A DNA stretch of 64,000 bases from Candidatus Schekmanbacteria bacterium (GCA_016219965.1 JACRJM010000003.1:593902-657901), one strand, 5' to 3'. Positions 43,849-53,470 are shown, counted from the stretch's first letter. Numbers and translations: made by a program. The notes: generated by a model from the letters alone, not told the origin.

Positions 43849-45926
43849 TGGCTATGAAAGTTGAAAATCAAGTTGGCTTAGTTGCATCACTCAGGAAAAC
43901 TGATGCGTTAATGGGAATAGGAGTCATTATGGTGCTAGCCATAATGATAATGCCTCTTCCTTCATTTATTCTGGACCTGATGCTAGCTCTTAATGTAACA
44001 ACCTCTCTGGTTTTAATACTTATTTCTATGTATGTCCTGAAACCATTAGAGTTTTCGATGTTTCCAACAATTTTACTTTTAACTACATTATATAGGTTGT
44101 CTTTAAATGTAGCTTCTACAAGGTTGATATTGCTTCATGGAAGCGAGGGAGTTGCAGCTGCAGGTCAAGTTATAAAATCATTTGGAATGTTTTTAGTAGG
44201 AGGGAATTATTTTGTGGGAATGGTCATATTCCTTATTCTCTCTGTAATAAATTTTGTTGTTATAACTAAAGGAGCTGGAAGAATAGCAGAGGTTGCAGCA
44301 AGATTCACATTAGATTCTATGCCTGGAAAGCAGATGAGCATTGATGCTGACATGAATGCAGGCCTTATTTCTGAAAAAGAAGCGATTCAGCGTAGGAAGG
44401 AAGTAACAAAGGAAGCAGATTTTTACGGTGCAATGGATGGTGCAAGTAAATTTGTGAGAGGAGAGGCAGTTGCAGGCCTTGTAATATTAGCAATAAATAT
44501 TGTTGGAGGATTTCTTATTGGAATTTTTCAAAATAATATGAATTTATTGGATGCCGCAAAAACTTATACACTGTTAACAATTGGAGATGGCTTGGTCTCT
44601 CAAATACCGGCACTCATAGTATCTACTGCCGCAGGTATTGTCGTAACGAGAGCTGCATCCGAAGAAAACCTTGGAGAAGATTTCAGCAGACAGATTTTAT
44701 CCTACCCAAAAGCTGTTGGTATTGCTGGTGCAATTATGTTTGTTTTCGGGCTTGTCCCAGGGCTGCCTCATATACCTTTTTTTATAATAGGTATAGCAGG
44801 TGGAGCGTTAGCTTATTTTAGTTCATTAAAAATTCAGGAAGAAAAGGAAATCGAGGATAAAAAACCGGCTAAAACTTCATTTGAAGAAACCTTTGAATCA
44901 ATTTTTACCCCTGATATCTTGGGATTGGAAGTTGGATATGGGTTGATACCTTTTATAGATGGAACACAAAATGGCGAGCTTTTAACAAGAATCAAATCTA
45001 TTAGAAAACAGATAGCTGTTGAACTTGGAATACTGATTCCACCGATTCACGTCAGAGATAACCTCAATTTTAAGCCTGGAGAATATTCTATACAATTGAA
45101 GGGAATAGAAATAAGCAAAGGTGACATGATGTTAGGCCATTACCTCGCTTTATCAGGTAGCGAATCTAGCAAGTCGCTAGAAGGTATACCAACAAAAGAT
45201 CCTGCTTTTTCTCTTCCTGCATTGTGGATACCTGAGAGTGAAAAAGAAAGGGCTCCACTGCTTGGTTACACGGTAGTTGACATCCCTTCTGTAATAGCAA
45301 CCCATTTGACAGAGATTATTAAAAATTATAGTAGCGAGTTCTTAGGCAGACAAGAGGTGCAGTCATTGCTTGATGGTGTTACAAAAACCCATCCAAAGCT
45401 GGTTGAAGAATTAATTCCCAATAATCTTACACTTGGAGGAGTACAAAAGGTTTTACAGAACCTTCTTAAAGAGCAAATCCCAGTTAAAGATTTAATAACT
45501 ATATTAGAAACACTTGCAGATTATTCTCCACTTACAAAAGACACGGATGTATTGACTGAATATGTGCGTCAGAGTCTTTCAAGATACATATCTCATAGTT
45601 TTAAAAATAACGATGGAGAGATAACTGTAGCAATGCTTGATAGCAGTATTGAAGAGGTAATCGGAAACTCAATTCAGCACACACCTCAGGGATCTTATCT
45701 GGCTCTTGATCCCAACTTTACTCAAAAATTTCTTACTAAGCTGTCAACAGTTGTGCACAGATTTGCTTCCTTAAATTATCAACCAGTAATTCTGTCCTCC
45801 CCCTTGATAAGATTTCACTTAAAAAAGATGACAGATAAGTTTATCCCTAATCTTGCAATTCTTTCTCACAATGAACTTACTTCAGACATCAAAATTAAAA
45901 CTCTGGAGGTGGTTAGTCTATCATGA
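43848..45926 (+). CDS. flhA: Flagellar export gate protein FlhA
   Basis: A 692-residue protein of normal length with eight N-terminal helices. It has the FHIPEP-type motif region RFTLDSMPGKQMSIDADMNA, then GLISEKEAIQRRKE, and ATTLYRLSLNVASTRLILL-like LLTTLYRLSLNVASTRLILL. The C-terminal half is the cytosolic nonameric ring that docks chaperones. FlhB and FlhF genes overlap at both ends, so all three are coupled. Confidence 0.97.
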   Translation: MAMKVENQVGLVASLRKTDALMGIGVIMVLAIMIMPLPSFILDLMLALNVTTSLVLILISMYVLKPLEFSMFPTILLLTTLYRLSLNVASTRLILLHGSEGVAAAGQVIKSFGMFLVGGNYFVGMVIFLILSVINFVVITKGAGRIAEVAARFTLDSMPGKQMSIDADMNAGLISEKEAIQRRKEVTKEADFYGAMDGASKFVRGEAVAGLVILAINIVGGFLIGIFQNNMNLLDAAKTYTLLTIGDGLVSQIPALIVSTAAGIVVTRAASEENLGEDFSRQILSYPKAVGIAGAIMFVFGLVPGLPHIPFFIIGIAGGALAYFSSLKIQEEKEIEDKKPAKTSFEETFESIFTPDILGLEVGYGLIPFIDGTQNGELLTRIKSIRKQIAVELGILIPPIHVRDNLNFKPGEYSIQLKGIEISKGDMMLGHYLALSGSESSKSLEGIPTKDPAFSLPALWIPESEKERAPLLGYTVVDIPSVIATHLTEIIKNYSSEFLGRQEVQSLLDGVTKTHPKLVEELIPNNLTLGGVQKVLQNLLKEQIPVKDLITILETLADYSPLTKDTDVLTEYVRQSLSRYISHSFKNNDGEITVAMLDSSIEEVIGNSIQHTPQGSYLALDPNFTQKFLTKLSTVVHRFASLNYQPVILSSPLIRFHLKKMTDKFIPNLAILSHNELTSDIKIKTLEVVSLS

Positions 45927-47101
45927 TGTTTAAAACTTATGAAGCTGGCAATTTTGAAGAAGCTCTGAAGATGGTTAAGAAAGAAATGGGGCCGGAAGCG
46001 ATCATAGTTTCATCAAGGACAAAGAAGACTAATATCTTCAAAGGGAGCTTTTCTTCTAAGGTAGAAATAGTAGCAGCATACGATGATGGTATCTATCCCA
46101 GCATAAATAATAGCAAGGAACCTGCCAAATGTTATTCTGATCGTATAACAGCAGACGAAGAAGCAAATAACTCTGGGGAAGGTATATATAGTGAATTAAA
46201 TGATAGAAGCAGAAAAAATATTCAAGATAAATTATATAAAGATTTTACAGAAACCCTATTCGACCCCGGCCAAAAAAGCCTTTCTCGCATTAATGATTAC
46301 AAGATGCGTTTTATGGAGATTGGTATCAATAAGAGAGTTATAGAATCATTTATAAACGAAAAAGATGTAGCTAATACTGTTTACAGTAATATTTCTGGAA
46401 AATCTTATAGCAAACTTCTTAGAGAAAGAATGAACAATGTAGTAAAAATAGCACCCCTTATTGGTTTAGAACAAAAAGAGAAAAAAATCATTGCGCTCGT
46501 TGGTCCTACTGGTGTTGGAAAAACTACTACTGCTGCTAAAATTGCAGCCAGAATGTTTCTTCTAAAACAAAAAACTGTAGGACTTATAAGTGCGGATTTT
46601 TATAGGGTTGGCGCTACTAAACAGCTTCAAATATATGCGGATATTATGGATATCCCAATGATAACTGCTGTTAACCGGAACGAACTGATTAATGCGATAA
46701 CATATTTTAATTCTAAAGACATAATTCTTATTGATACGGCAGGCCAAAGCCAAAAAAATACTTCTAGAATGAAGGATATTAAAGAAATATTTAGTGGACT
46801 TAACAATGTCGAAATCTGGCTGCTGATTTCTGCCAATATCAAAACTGAAGATTCAATTGAAGTTTTTAACGAATTTTCAAATTTAGGAATTAATGGGCTT
46901 ATATATACTAAGCTTGATGAGAGTAGTTATTATGAGAATCTTTTTAATTTGTCAGGCATTTCTAATCTTCCTGTTGTCTATTACACTACTGGTCAAGAAG
47001 TTCCGCAAGACATTGAAGAAGCTTCAAGCAGCATAATAGTGGATTCAGTTTTATCTAAGTATTCTAACAAGTTGCTAAACGTTAAAAATCTGGAGATATA
47101 A
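45923..47101 (+). CDS. flhF: Flagellar SRP-like GTPase FlhF
   Basis: A 392-residue GTPase that places the polar flagellum. The N-terminal B domain (KTYEAGNFEEALKMVKKEMG) is followed by NG domains with G1 VGPTGVGKTTTAAK, G3 DTAGQSQKN and G4 TKLDESS. It recruits FliF/FliG to the pole. It overlaps flhA by four bases and is joined to flhG. Confidence 0.95.
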   Translation: MMFKTYEAGNFEEALKMVKKEMGPEAIIVSSRTKKTNIFKGSFSSKVEIVAAYDDGIYPSINNSKEPAKCYSDRITADEEANNSGEGIYSELNDRSRKNIQDKLYKDFTETLFDPGQKSLSRINDYKMRFMEIGINKRVIESFINEKDVANTVYSNISGKSYSKLLRERMNNVVKIAPLIGLEQKEKKIIALVGPTGVGKTTTAAKIAARMFLLKQKTVGLISADFYRVGATKQLQIYADIMDIPMITAVNRNELINAITYFNSKDIILIDTAGQSQKNTSRMKDIKEIFSGLNNVEIWLLISANIKTEDSIEVFNEFSNLGINGLIYTKLDESSYYENLFNLSGISNLPVVYYTTGQEVPQDIEEASSSIIVDSVLSKYSNKLLNVKNLEI

Positions 47102-48031
47102 ATGGACCAAGCTTCATCTCTAAGGAAAATTGTTAGTCTGTCAAATCAAAGTCCTAATTATGAGAAACTTCGATACGTAAAATCCGGGCAACATAATAAA
47201 AATGTTAGAATATTCTCTGTAACTAGTGGGAAGGGTGGAGTTGGTAAGACAAATATAGTTACTAATCTTGCCTATTCTTTTTCCTTATTAGGCAAAAAAG
47301 TAATGATACTTGATGCTGATTTAGGATTAGGAAATGTTGATGTTCTGCTTGGTTTAAATCCAAAATATAATTTGTTGCATGTTTTTATGGGTCTAAAATC
47401 CTTAGAAGAAATTATAGTAAAAGGGCCTGGTGGGATACTTATACTTCCTGCTGCTTCAGGAGTTGAAGAACTTACAAATATTACTGAAAACCAAAAGCTC
47501 CATTTGCTTTCTGAATTTGAGCGTCTTGATGTTGATATTGATTTACTGCTTATAGATACAAGTGCTGGCATCTCATCAAATGTAATGTATTTTAATACGG
47601 CTTCTCAGCATATAATGATAATTTCTACTCCTGAACCAACGTCAATTACTGATGCATATGCCCTTATAAAAGTGCTTTCCCTAAAATATGCTGAAAAAAA
47701 GTTTAACCTACTTGTTAATTGCGCTACTTCTCAAAACGAAGCAAAGGCAGTTTATGAGACAATTAGTAAAGCTACAGAAGAGTTTTTACATGTCTCTATA
47801 AATTATCTTGGCTTTATCCCAAGGGATTTGAATGTTTCAAATGCTGTAAAAAAACAAAAACTAATTACTGAATTTACTCCAGGTTCTGATGCAAGCATAT
47901 CACTTAAATGTCTTGCACAAAAAATGGATGACATTTCTGAGATGTGTTTACCGAAGGGTAACATTCAAATTTTTTGGAATAGGATTGTTGACGGATTATT
48001 GACAAATAATAATCCTCAAAAAAGGATTTAG
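47102..48031 (+). CDS. flhG: MinD-like ATPase FlhG (FleN)
   Basis: A 309-residue MinD/ParA ATPase with the deviant Walker A SGKGGVGKTNIVTN, Walker B LLIDTSAGIS and LDADLGLGNVDVLLGL. The C-terminal amphipathic helix would be the membrane anchor. FlhG limits flagellar number, partly by restraining the sigma-54 master activator. The ATG directly follows the flhF stop. Confidence 0.95.
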   Translation: MDQASSLRKIVSLSNQSPNYEKLRYVKSGQHNKNVRIFSVTSGKGGVGKTNIVTNLAYSFSLLGKKVMILDADLGLGNVDVLLGLNPKYNLLHVFMGLKSLEEIIVKGPGGILILPAASGVEELTNITENQKLHLLSEFERLDVDIDLLLIDTSAGISSNVMYFNTASQHIMIISTPEPTSITDAYALIKVLSLKYAEKKFNLLVNCATSQNEAKAVYETISKATEEFLHVSINYLGFIPRDLNVSNAVKKQKLITEFTPGSDASISLKCLAQKMDDISEMCLPKGNIQIFWNRIVDGLLTNNNPQKRI

Positions 48032-48048
48032 AATAGGGAGCATATTGT

Positions 48049-48228
48049 TTGGATAAAATTCCATGTATAGCATCTTTAACTATGCTAGTCGCAATAATAG
48101 TTATTGGGTTTGTAAATAGTTGGGCAACTGAGACTATAATTATAAGATCAGTAATATGTATGATCGTAATTAGTTTAGTGTCAAAATTATTAATTAGACT
48201 AATTATTTCTCTGGAGCGAGTTAGATGA
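48049..48228 (+). CDS. Small two-helix membrane protein coupled to fliA
   Basis: A 59-residue protein, TTG start with GGGAG eight bases upstream. Two hydrophobic stretches: LTMLVAIIVIGFVNSW and VICMIVISLVSKLLIRLIIS. It occupies the gap between flhG and fliA, and its TGA overlaps the fliA ATG (ATGA), so translation of fliA probably depends on it. No family is recognised. Confidence 0.6.
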   Translation: MDKIPCIASLTMLVAIIVIGFVNSWATETIIIRSVICMIVISLVSKLLIRLIISLERVR

Positions 48229-48980
48229 GTAAAAATAATGCATATTTGAACCTACAAAGTGAATATGAAGCTGAAGAAAAAGATGGAATTATTAAAGAGT
48301 ACTCTCCAATTATAAAAAATATAGCTCAAAGAATGGCCAGTAGGTTTGCACCATATGTTACAATTGATGATATGATTAGTGTAGGTGTTATCGGGCTTAT
48401 TGACGCGATAAGCAAGTTTGACAAGAATAAGGGCGTAAAGTTTAGAACATATGCTGAGTATCGGATCAGAGGCTCAATGTTGGATGAACTCAGGGGGGTA
48501 GATTGGGTTCCGAGATCAACTAGAGATAAAATAAAAGAAATGGAAACAGTTGTAGTGAGACTGGAACAGAAATATTCTTGTGTTCCATCAGAAGAAGAAA
48601 TAGCAAGAGAGATGAATATTTCACTGGATGAGCTACATGAAATACTATTTAAATCTACAAAATGTTCACTTTTGAGTTTGAACGAAATAGAAGAATATAA
48701 CTCTTCAAGCGATAAAAAATTTTTTCCTAAGGCAAATGCAGACAAAGAAGATGATGTTGTTTCAAGAATAAACTTGGAATGGTTGAAATCTATTTTAGCT
48801 TCTTCTATTCAAAATCTTACAGAAAAAGAAAAACTAGTCATTTCGCTTTATTATTATGATGAAATAACAATGAAAGAAATCGGAGAAATTTTAGGATTGA
48901 CGGAATCAAGAGTTTCTCAGATTCATTCTAAAGCTCTTTTTATTTTACAAACTAAAATAAGAAAAAAAATGAAAACTTAA
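48225..48980 (+). CDS. fliA: Sigma factor for flagellar genes, FliA (sigma-28)
   Basis: A 251-residue sigma-28: region 2 (MASRFAPYVTIDDMISVGVI, then FRTYAEYRIRGSMLDELRGV), region 3 (VPSEEEIAREMNISLDEL) and region 4 helix-turn-helix (MKEIGEILGLTESRVSQIHS). It drives late genes such as fliC, whose promoter at 63720 fits its consensus. FlgM (58930) is its anti-sigma factor. The start overlaps the small membrane gene. Confidence 0.96.
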   Translation: MSKNNAYLNLQSEYEAEEKDGIIKEYSPIIKNIAQRMASRFAPYVTIDDMISVGVIGLIDAISKFDKNKGVKFRTYAEYRIRGSMLDELRGVDWVPRSTRDKIKEMETVVVRLEQKYSCVPSEEEIAREMNISLDELHEILFKSTKCSLLSLNEIEEYNSSSDKKFFPKANADKEDDVVSRINLEWLKSILASSIQNLTEKEKLVISLYYYDEITMKEIGEILGLTESRVSQIHSKALFILQTKIRKKMKT

Positions 48981-49073
48981 AATCGAGATTATTGTTTCTT
49001 AACATAAATCCGAAAACAAATTCGTTTCACTATTGAACTTAATAATGAAGATAGTAGTAAGGAGATCAAAGTA

Positions 49074-49967
49074 ATGGAACCTACGGAAGTAAAAAAACAA
49101 CTATTAGACAATCTGGATAGCGGAGATGATTTACCATATTTTTCTTTAACAGTTAAAAAACTTCTTGAATTAACTGAAAACCCTGAGACATCTCTTTCAG
49201 AAATTGTAAGCTCAATGGATTCTTCTATTGCTGCAAAAACTTTAAAAATGGCAAATTCTGTTTATTTTGGAGGAAGCAATTTTAGAAACATTAGATCTCT
49301 TGAACATGCAATTATGGTAATAGGGTTTGATAGTCTTAGAGAACTTGCCTTTAATGCATCATTCGTTTCAATGTTCCAAAAAGAAGATGATGATATTAAA
49401 GCAAACATCCATTCGTGCCTTGAACACTGTTTTCAGGTTGCCATTGCAGCGAAATTACTTGCTTCACTTTTTAATTATGAAAAGAAAGCACAATGCTATG
49501 TTGCAGGATTGCTGCATGATATTGGTAAACTTGCTATTGAAAAATATTTTAGAAGTGAAGCACAAAAGATTACAACACTTACTGAAAATAAACAAAATAA
49601 CTCTATAGAAGCTGAGATAAAAGTGCTTGGAATTGACCATATGGAAATAGGTTCTATTATTGCTGAAAAATGGAATTTACCGGCTACTATGGTTGAAGCG
49701 ATAGGATGTCATTCAAAACCTTATATAGCTACGATTGATAAAAAATTTAGTTCAATTATTTATCTTGCAGATGAATTGTGTAAGAAAACTGCAGGAGTTT
49801 TTGATTTTCGATTATTAAATTCATTAATAGATAGCGAAATTAAACAGTTTTTTCCACACAAAGACAAGCTACAAGATGACTATTTGCAGGATCAATTCGC
49901 AGCAAAATTTACTCAAGAAGTGGAAAATGTATCTTTCATAATTGGTTCACTTTTAAAAAATAATTAA
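49074..49967 (+). CDS. HDOD domain signalling protein
   Basis: A 297-residue protein with the HDOD fold: LTVKKLLELTENPETSLSEI at the N-terminus and the metal-free HD-like YVAGLLHDIGKLAIEKYF segment. HDOD proteins bind partners in signalling networks, often with c-di-GMP or chemotaxis components. AAGGAGATCAAAGTA precedes the ATG. It lies between fliA and motA, 93 bases after fliA, with no clear promoter in that gap. Confidence 0.85.
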   Translation: MEPTEVKKQLLDNLDSGDDLPYFSLTVKKLLELTENPETSLSEIVSSMDSSIAAKTLKMANSVYFGGSNFRNIRSLEHAIMVIGFDSLRELAFNASFVSMFQKEDDDIKANIHSCLEHCFQVAIAAKLLASLFNYEKKAQCYVAGLLHDIGKLAIEKYFRSEAQKITTLTENKQNNSIEAEIKVLGIDHMEIGSIIAEKWNLPATMVEAIGCHSKPYIATIDKKFSSIIYLADELCKKTAGVFDFRLLNSLIDSEIKQFFPHKDKLQDDYLQDQFAAKFTQEVENVSFIIGSLLKNN

Positions 49968-49984
49968 TAGGTGGAAAAAGCGAA

Positions 49985-50746
49985 ATGGACTTCGCTGTAC
50001 TTGTCGGACTATTTATTGGTTTTGGCTCAATCATTACTTCAGTCTTTTTAGAACATGGGAGAATAACTGCCTATGTAAATTTGGCTGCTCTGGTTATTAT
50101 TTTAGGGGGAACCTTATCAGCCACTACAATAAGTACCTCAATTAAAGATATTTTAAATTTACCTAAATTACTTAAAGTACTTTTTTCAAATAAAATAAAT
50201 AAGTACAAAGATATTATTGATGAGATGACTAAAATAGCTCTATCAATAAGAAAAGATGGTTATTTGAGTGTTGATGATAAAGTTAAAGAAATAAATGATC
50301 CTATCTTTAAAAAAGGATTACAGCTAATTGCTGATGGAGTTGATTCATCTGATATTTCTGAAATAATTAACTCAGAAATAAATGCTATGGAAAAGCGACA
50401 TAAAAAAGGTATTGAAATATTTAGCATGATGGGTGGATATGCGCCAACTATGGGAATAATTGGGACAGTTTTAGGATTAGTTAATATGCTTATGTCTTTT
50501 GGAACAAGCGAGGGTGAAAGTCTTGGAAAATCAGTAGCAGTTGCATTCATTGCAACACTATATGGTATTTTTTTTGCCAATTTAATTTTTTTGCCTATAA
50601 GTTCTAATCTTAAGGCAAAAAGTACTCAGGAAATAATTGGGAAAGAATTAATTCTGGAAGGGCTTCTTGCAGTTCATGCTGGATTAAGTCCAAAAATGGT
50701 TGAGGAAAAAATGAAATCTTTTCTTGGTACAGTAAAAATAAAGTAA
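49985..50746 (+). CDS. motA: Flagellar stator protein MotA
   Basis: A 253-residue, four-helix stator subunit. The conserved MMGGYAPTMGIIGTVLGLVN and SVAVAFIATLYGIFFANLIF segments are present, and the cytoplasmic loop is charged for FliG contact. With MotB it forms the ion channel that powers rotation. Confidence 0.96.
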   Translation: MDFAVLVGLFIGFGSIITSVFLEHGRITAYVNLAALVIILGGTLSATTISTSIKDILNLPKLLKVLFSNKINKYKDIIDEMTKIALSIRKDGYLSVDDKVKEINDPIFKKGLQLIADGVDSSDISEIINSEINAMEKRHKKGIEIFSMMGGYAPTMGIIGTVLGLVNMLMSFGTSEGESLGKSVAVAFIATLYGIFFANLIFLPISSNLKAKSTQEIIGKELILEGLLAVHAGLSPKMVEEKMKSFLGTVKIK

Positions 50747-50753
50747 ATAAATA

Positions 50754-51518
50754 ATGAGATCGAACAGAAATAAAAGACTAATACATGTTGACGAAAAAAG
50801 CTCTTTCCATGATAGTTCAAATGGATTGAGATGGTTACTTACTTATGCTGACCTGATAACGCTATTACTTATTTTTTTTATTATTATGTATTCGATTTCA
50901 ACTACTAATGCTAATCGTTTTATAAAGTTTGTAAAAGTAGTTAAAAATGGGTTTTCTGTTTTTCCACAATCAGATGAATCAATTTACTATATGAAAGATT
51001 TTACAAATAGAACCCCTTCTGAAGGTGATGATATTGCAAATTATCTTACTGAAGAGATTAATTTCATGAAACTTAAAGAGAACCTAACAAAAAATCTTAA
51101 GAAAGAAATGCAATCTGGTGAAATAACGCTGACAAATGAGAGCCGTGGACTCAATCTTAAGATAACAGATTTGATTTTATTTAATTTAGGTCAATCCGAG
51201 CTGACCGAGCCCGCAAAAAAAGTTCTATCCAAAATAGCGGAATCTATAGGAAAAGTTTCAAATAAAATTATAGTTGAAGGTCACACTGATAATATCCCAA
51301 TTCATTCAGACTTATTCCCTTCGAATTGGGAATTGTCAACATCAAGAGCGACGAATGTAGTTAGATATTTCATTGAGAGTTGCCACATTACCCCTAACAG
51401 GTTTTCAGCAAGTGGTTATGCGCAATATAAGCCAATTGTAGATAATAGTACAACTTTAGGAAATCAAAAAAATAGAAGGGTTGAAATTATTATTTTACCA
51501 TCATCCGATAGTGCATGA
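50754..51518 (+). CDS. motB: Flagellar stator protein MotB
   Basis: A 254-residue protein with one helix containing the ion-binding Asp (TYADLITLLLIFFIIMYS) and a C-terminal OmpA-like peptidoglycan-binding domain (VEGHTDNIPIH, NWELSTSRATNVVRYF). Lies 7 bases after motA. The stop overlaps a possible start of the next gene. Confidence 0.96.
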   Translation: MRSNRNKRLIHVDEKSSFHDSSNGLRWLLTYADLITLLLIFFIIMYSISTTNANRFIKFVKVVKNGFSVFPQSDESIYYMKDFTNRTPSEGDDIANYLTEEINFMKLKENLTKNLKKEMQSGEITLTNESRGLNLKITDLILFNLGQSELTEPAKKVLSKIAESIGKVSNKIIVEGHTDNIPIHSDLFPSNWELSTSRATNVVRYFIESCHITPNRFSASGYAQYKPIVDNSTTLGNQKNRRVEIIILPSSDSA

Positions 51519-51529
51519 GGAAATTAATA

Positions 51530-51829
51530 ATGGACGGACCTATAGAAGTAAAAAATATTCTTAATAATCTGATGCATGCGGAGAAATTACAGGCATTGGG
51601 AAAAGTTCAAGAAACTAGTGAGCGAAAAAAATTTAACGAGAGATTAAATAAAAAAATAAAGAAAAATAAACAAAATGAAAATAAGGAACAGCGAACTCAA
51701 AACGAAGTCAGTTTGTTAAAATCTGATAATGTCGAATACGAGAACAAAGAAACTAATAATGGTTTCGAAGAAGAAAAAGATAAAAACGCTGAAGGAAAAG
51801 AATTTAAAAAAATTGATGTTTTTATATAA
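51530..51829 (+). CDS. Charged hypothetical protein in the motB operon
   Basis: A 99-residue protein. The first 40 residues (VKNILNNLMHAEKLQALGKV) look structured; the rest is a Lys/Glu/Asn-rich tail predicted disordered. ATG at 51530 has GAGG nine bases upstream; an ATG at 51515 overlapping the motB stop is also possible. No family is recognised. Confidence 0.5.
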   Translation: MDGPIEVKNILNNLMHAEKLQALGKVQETSERKKFNERLNKKIKKNKQNENKEQRTQNEVSLLKSDNVEYENKETNNGFEEEKDKNAEGKEFKKIDVFI

Positions 51830-51841
51830 AGGAGAATAATT

Positions 51842-52099
51842 TTGGGAACAATAATGTATGTCCAAATTGCAATTGATTCTTTTCTTTTAATTGTACTGAT
51901 TTTCCTTTTTTCAAAATATTATTTTACAATGAAAAAATTTGAAATCAAAAATAATATACAAAATGAGTCTAATAATAAAGATAACTATATTAAGGTAAAA
52001 AACTTAATAGATAATAAAGTTGCAGCAGATGATATTGCTTCTTCTCTTAAGATTCCAATTGCAGAAGTTAAGCTGATAAAAAATCTAAAATCATTTTAA
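51842..52099 (+). CDS. Small membrane protein with HTH-like tail, DUF6115/SwrB-like
   Basis: An 85-residue protein, TTG start after AAAGGAGAAT. One N-terminal helix (IDSFLLIVLIFLFSKYYF) and a C-terminal helix-turn-helix-like segment DIASSLKIPIAEVKLIKNL. The layout resembles SwrB of Bacillus, which acts in flagellar assembly. Homology is by pattern only. Confidence 0.5.
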   Translation: MGTIMYVQIAIDSFLLIVLIFLFSKYYFTMKKFEIKNNIQNESNNKDNYIKVKNLIDNKVAADDIASSLKIPIAEVKLIKNLKSF

Positions 52100-52109
52100 A
52101 ATATAACCC

Positions 52110-53129
52110 TTGAATATAAAATCTTTATATTCCATTTCAAGAGAAACTCATGTTAATCGTGTAACAGATGTTGTTCCAGTCAAAGGGGATATTATTCCTG
52201 CTGGAATATCCGAGGGGAAAATAGAGCAGATCATTTCTCCAACCAAAGTTATAGTTTCTCTAAATGGCAAAAAATTTCCAGCTTCTATTGATGTTGATGT
52301 CGTTGAAGGCGAAACAATTCTTTTTAAAGCAATAAAAAATCAAGAACAAACTTATTTGAAGATATTAGATTCTAATTATACAAAAAACCTAAATCAAGTA
52401 ACTGATATTCGAAATTCTATAAAAGAAAATTTTGTGGAAATTTTTAATTTTTTAAAAGAACCAGAATTTAATTTTTTATTTAATAAACTGTTACTAGAAA
52501 AGAATCAAATTCCTAATATCAAAACAACTATAGAAGAAGAATTTAGAGAACAGCTTATTTTCTTTATGAAAAAATATTTAAAAGATCAAGGAAGCCTCAT
52601 AGAATCAATTTTTGATAGTATTTTTTCACTATCTTCAGTAAAAAATTACAAAACTAGCTCAAAAAATAATGAAAAAATACAAAAACTATTATCTTATTTC
52701 TTTTCAATTAAGCTTCACAATCAACTTTCCAATAGAGCTGATCAACCTTTTCTTAGTTGGTACTTTCCTTTTTATACTGATAGAGGTCGCAATGATATTT
52801 TTATAAATATTTTTGCGAAAAAATTTATTAAAAATAAAAAAAATAAAGGAGGATTTAATGCTCAGGTTGGATTCAAATTATCAAATAATAGATTTATTTC
52901 ATTTCTTATAAATCTTAATGGCAAAAATATTTCATGCTATATTTATTCATCAGATAAAAAATTTTTAAATTTATTAGAAAATAATAAAAAGCTTTTAACT
53001 AGAAAAATTAATTCATTAGGCTTTTTTTCAGAAATATTATGTTTTAATTCTCAGGGAGAAAGTGCTCTTTTTTTTAAAGATAATATATTTATTAAGTCTG
53101 ATAAATTTTCAATAAATGAATCTATATGA
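52110..53129 (+). CDS. Second FliK-like protein (YlqG-type by context)
   Basis: A 339-residue protein, TTG start. The N-terminal segment resembles proteins that precede FlhB-like paralogues (KGDIIPAGISEGKIEQIISP, then GETILFKAIKNQEQTYLKIL). The C-terminal region ISCYIYSSDKKFLNLLENNK with ITRKINSLGFFSEILCF (split here at TRKINSLGF) recalls FliK C-terminal domains. It sits 18 bases before the FlhB-like gene, as ylqG does before ylqH in Bacillus. Functional role unproven. No obvious ribosome site before the TTG. Confidence 0.5.
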   Translation: MNIKSLYSISRETHVNRVTDVVPVKGDIIPAGISEGKIEQIISPTKVIVSLNGKKFPASIDVDVVEGETILFKAIKNQEQTYLKILDSNYTKNLNQVTDIRNSIKENFVEIFNFLKEPEFNFLFNKLLLEKNQIPNIKTTIEEEFREQLIFFMKKYLKDQGSLIESIFDSIFSLSSVKNYKTSSKNNEKIQKLLSYFFSIKLHNQLSNRADQPFLSWYFPFYTDRGRNDIFINIFAKKFIKNKKNKGGFNAQVGFKLSNNRFISFLINLNGKNISCYIYSSDKKFLNLLENNKKLLTRKINSLGFFSEILCFNSQGESALFFKDNIFIKSDKFSINESI

Positions 53130-53147
53130 TTTTCTTTTAACAACATT

Positions 53148-53438
53148 ATGTCTACTCAAAAGAAAGCAGTTGCGCTAAATTATAACCCTGAAAAATCTTC
53201 AGTCCCTAAAGTTTCAGCTAAAGGAATAGGGGTTCTAGCTGATAGATTAATTAAAATAGCTATAGAACACAAAGTTCCAATAAAAGAGGACCCTGTTCTC
53301 GTAGAAATTCTTACAAAATTAGACATAGGTGAGAATATCCCAGACGAGTTGTTTAAGATAGTTGCAGAAATATTAGCGTTTATTTATTTGGAAAATGGAA
53401 AATTTGAAGATTTCATAAATACTCCAAGCCGAAAATAA
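53148..53438 (+). CDS. FlhB C-terminal domain paralogue (FlhX/YlqH-like)
   Basis: A 96-residue protein equal to the FlhB cytoplasmic domain after the cleavage site: KKAVALNYNPEKSSVPKVSA, ADRLIKIAIEHKVPIKEDP, FKIVAEILAFIYLENGKF. It lacks the NPTH sequence and the membrane part. Such FlhX proteins can bind export substrates and partly substitute the FlhB C-terminal fragment. Compare flhB at 42772. Confidence 0.8.
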   Translation: MSTQKKAVALNYNPEKSSVPKVSAKGIGVLADRLIKIAIEHKVPIKEDPVLVEILTKLDIGENIPDELFKIVAEILAFIYLENGKFEDFINTPSRK

Positions 53439-53452
53439 AGAAATTCAATCTT

Positions 53453-53470
53453 TATAATTGTCAAACTTTC
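53453..53470 (+). promoter_or_regulatory. Weak form of the flagellar activator element
   Basis: TATAATTGTCAAACTTTC keeps the TATAA, TTGTC and CTTTC parts of the elements at 22481 and 38204 but not the central TGG. It lies 145 bases upstream of the flgF sigma-54 promoter, within the same distance range. Confidence 0.25.
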
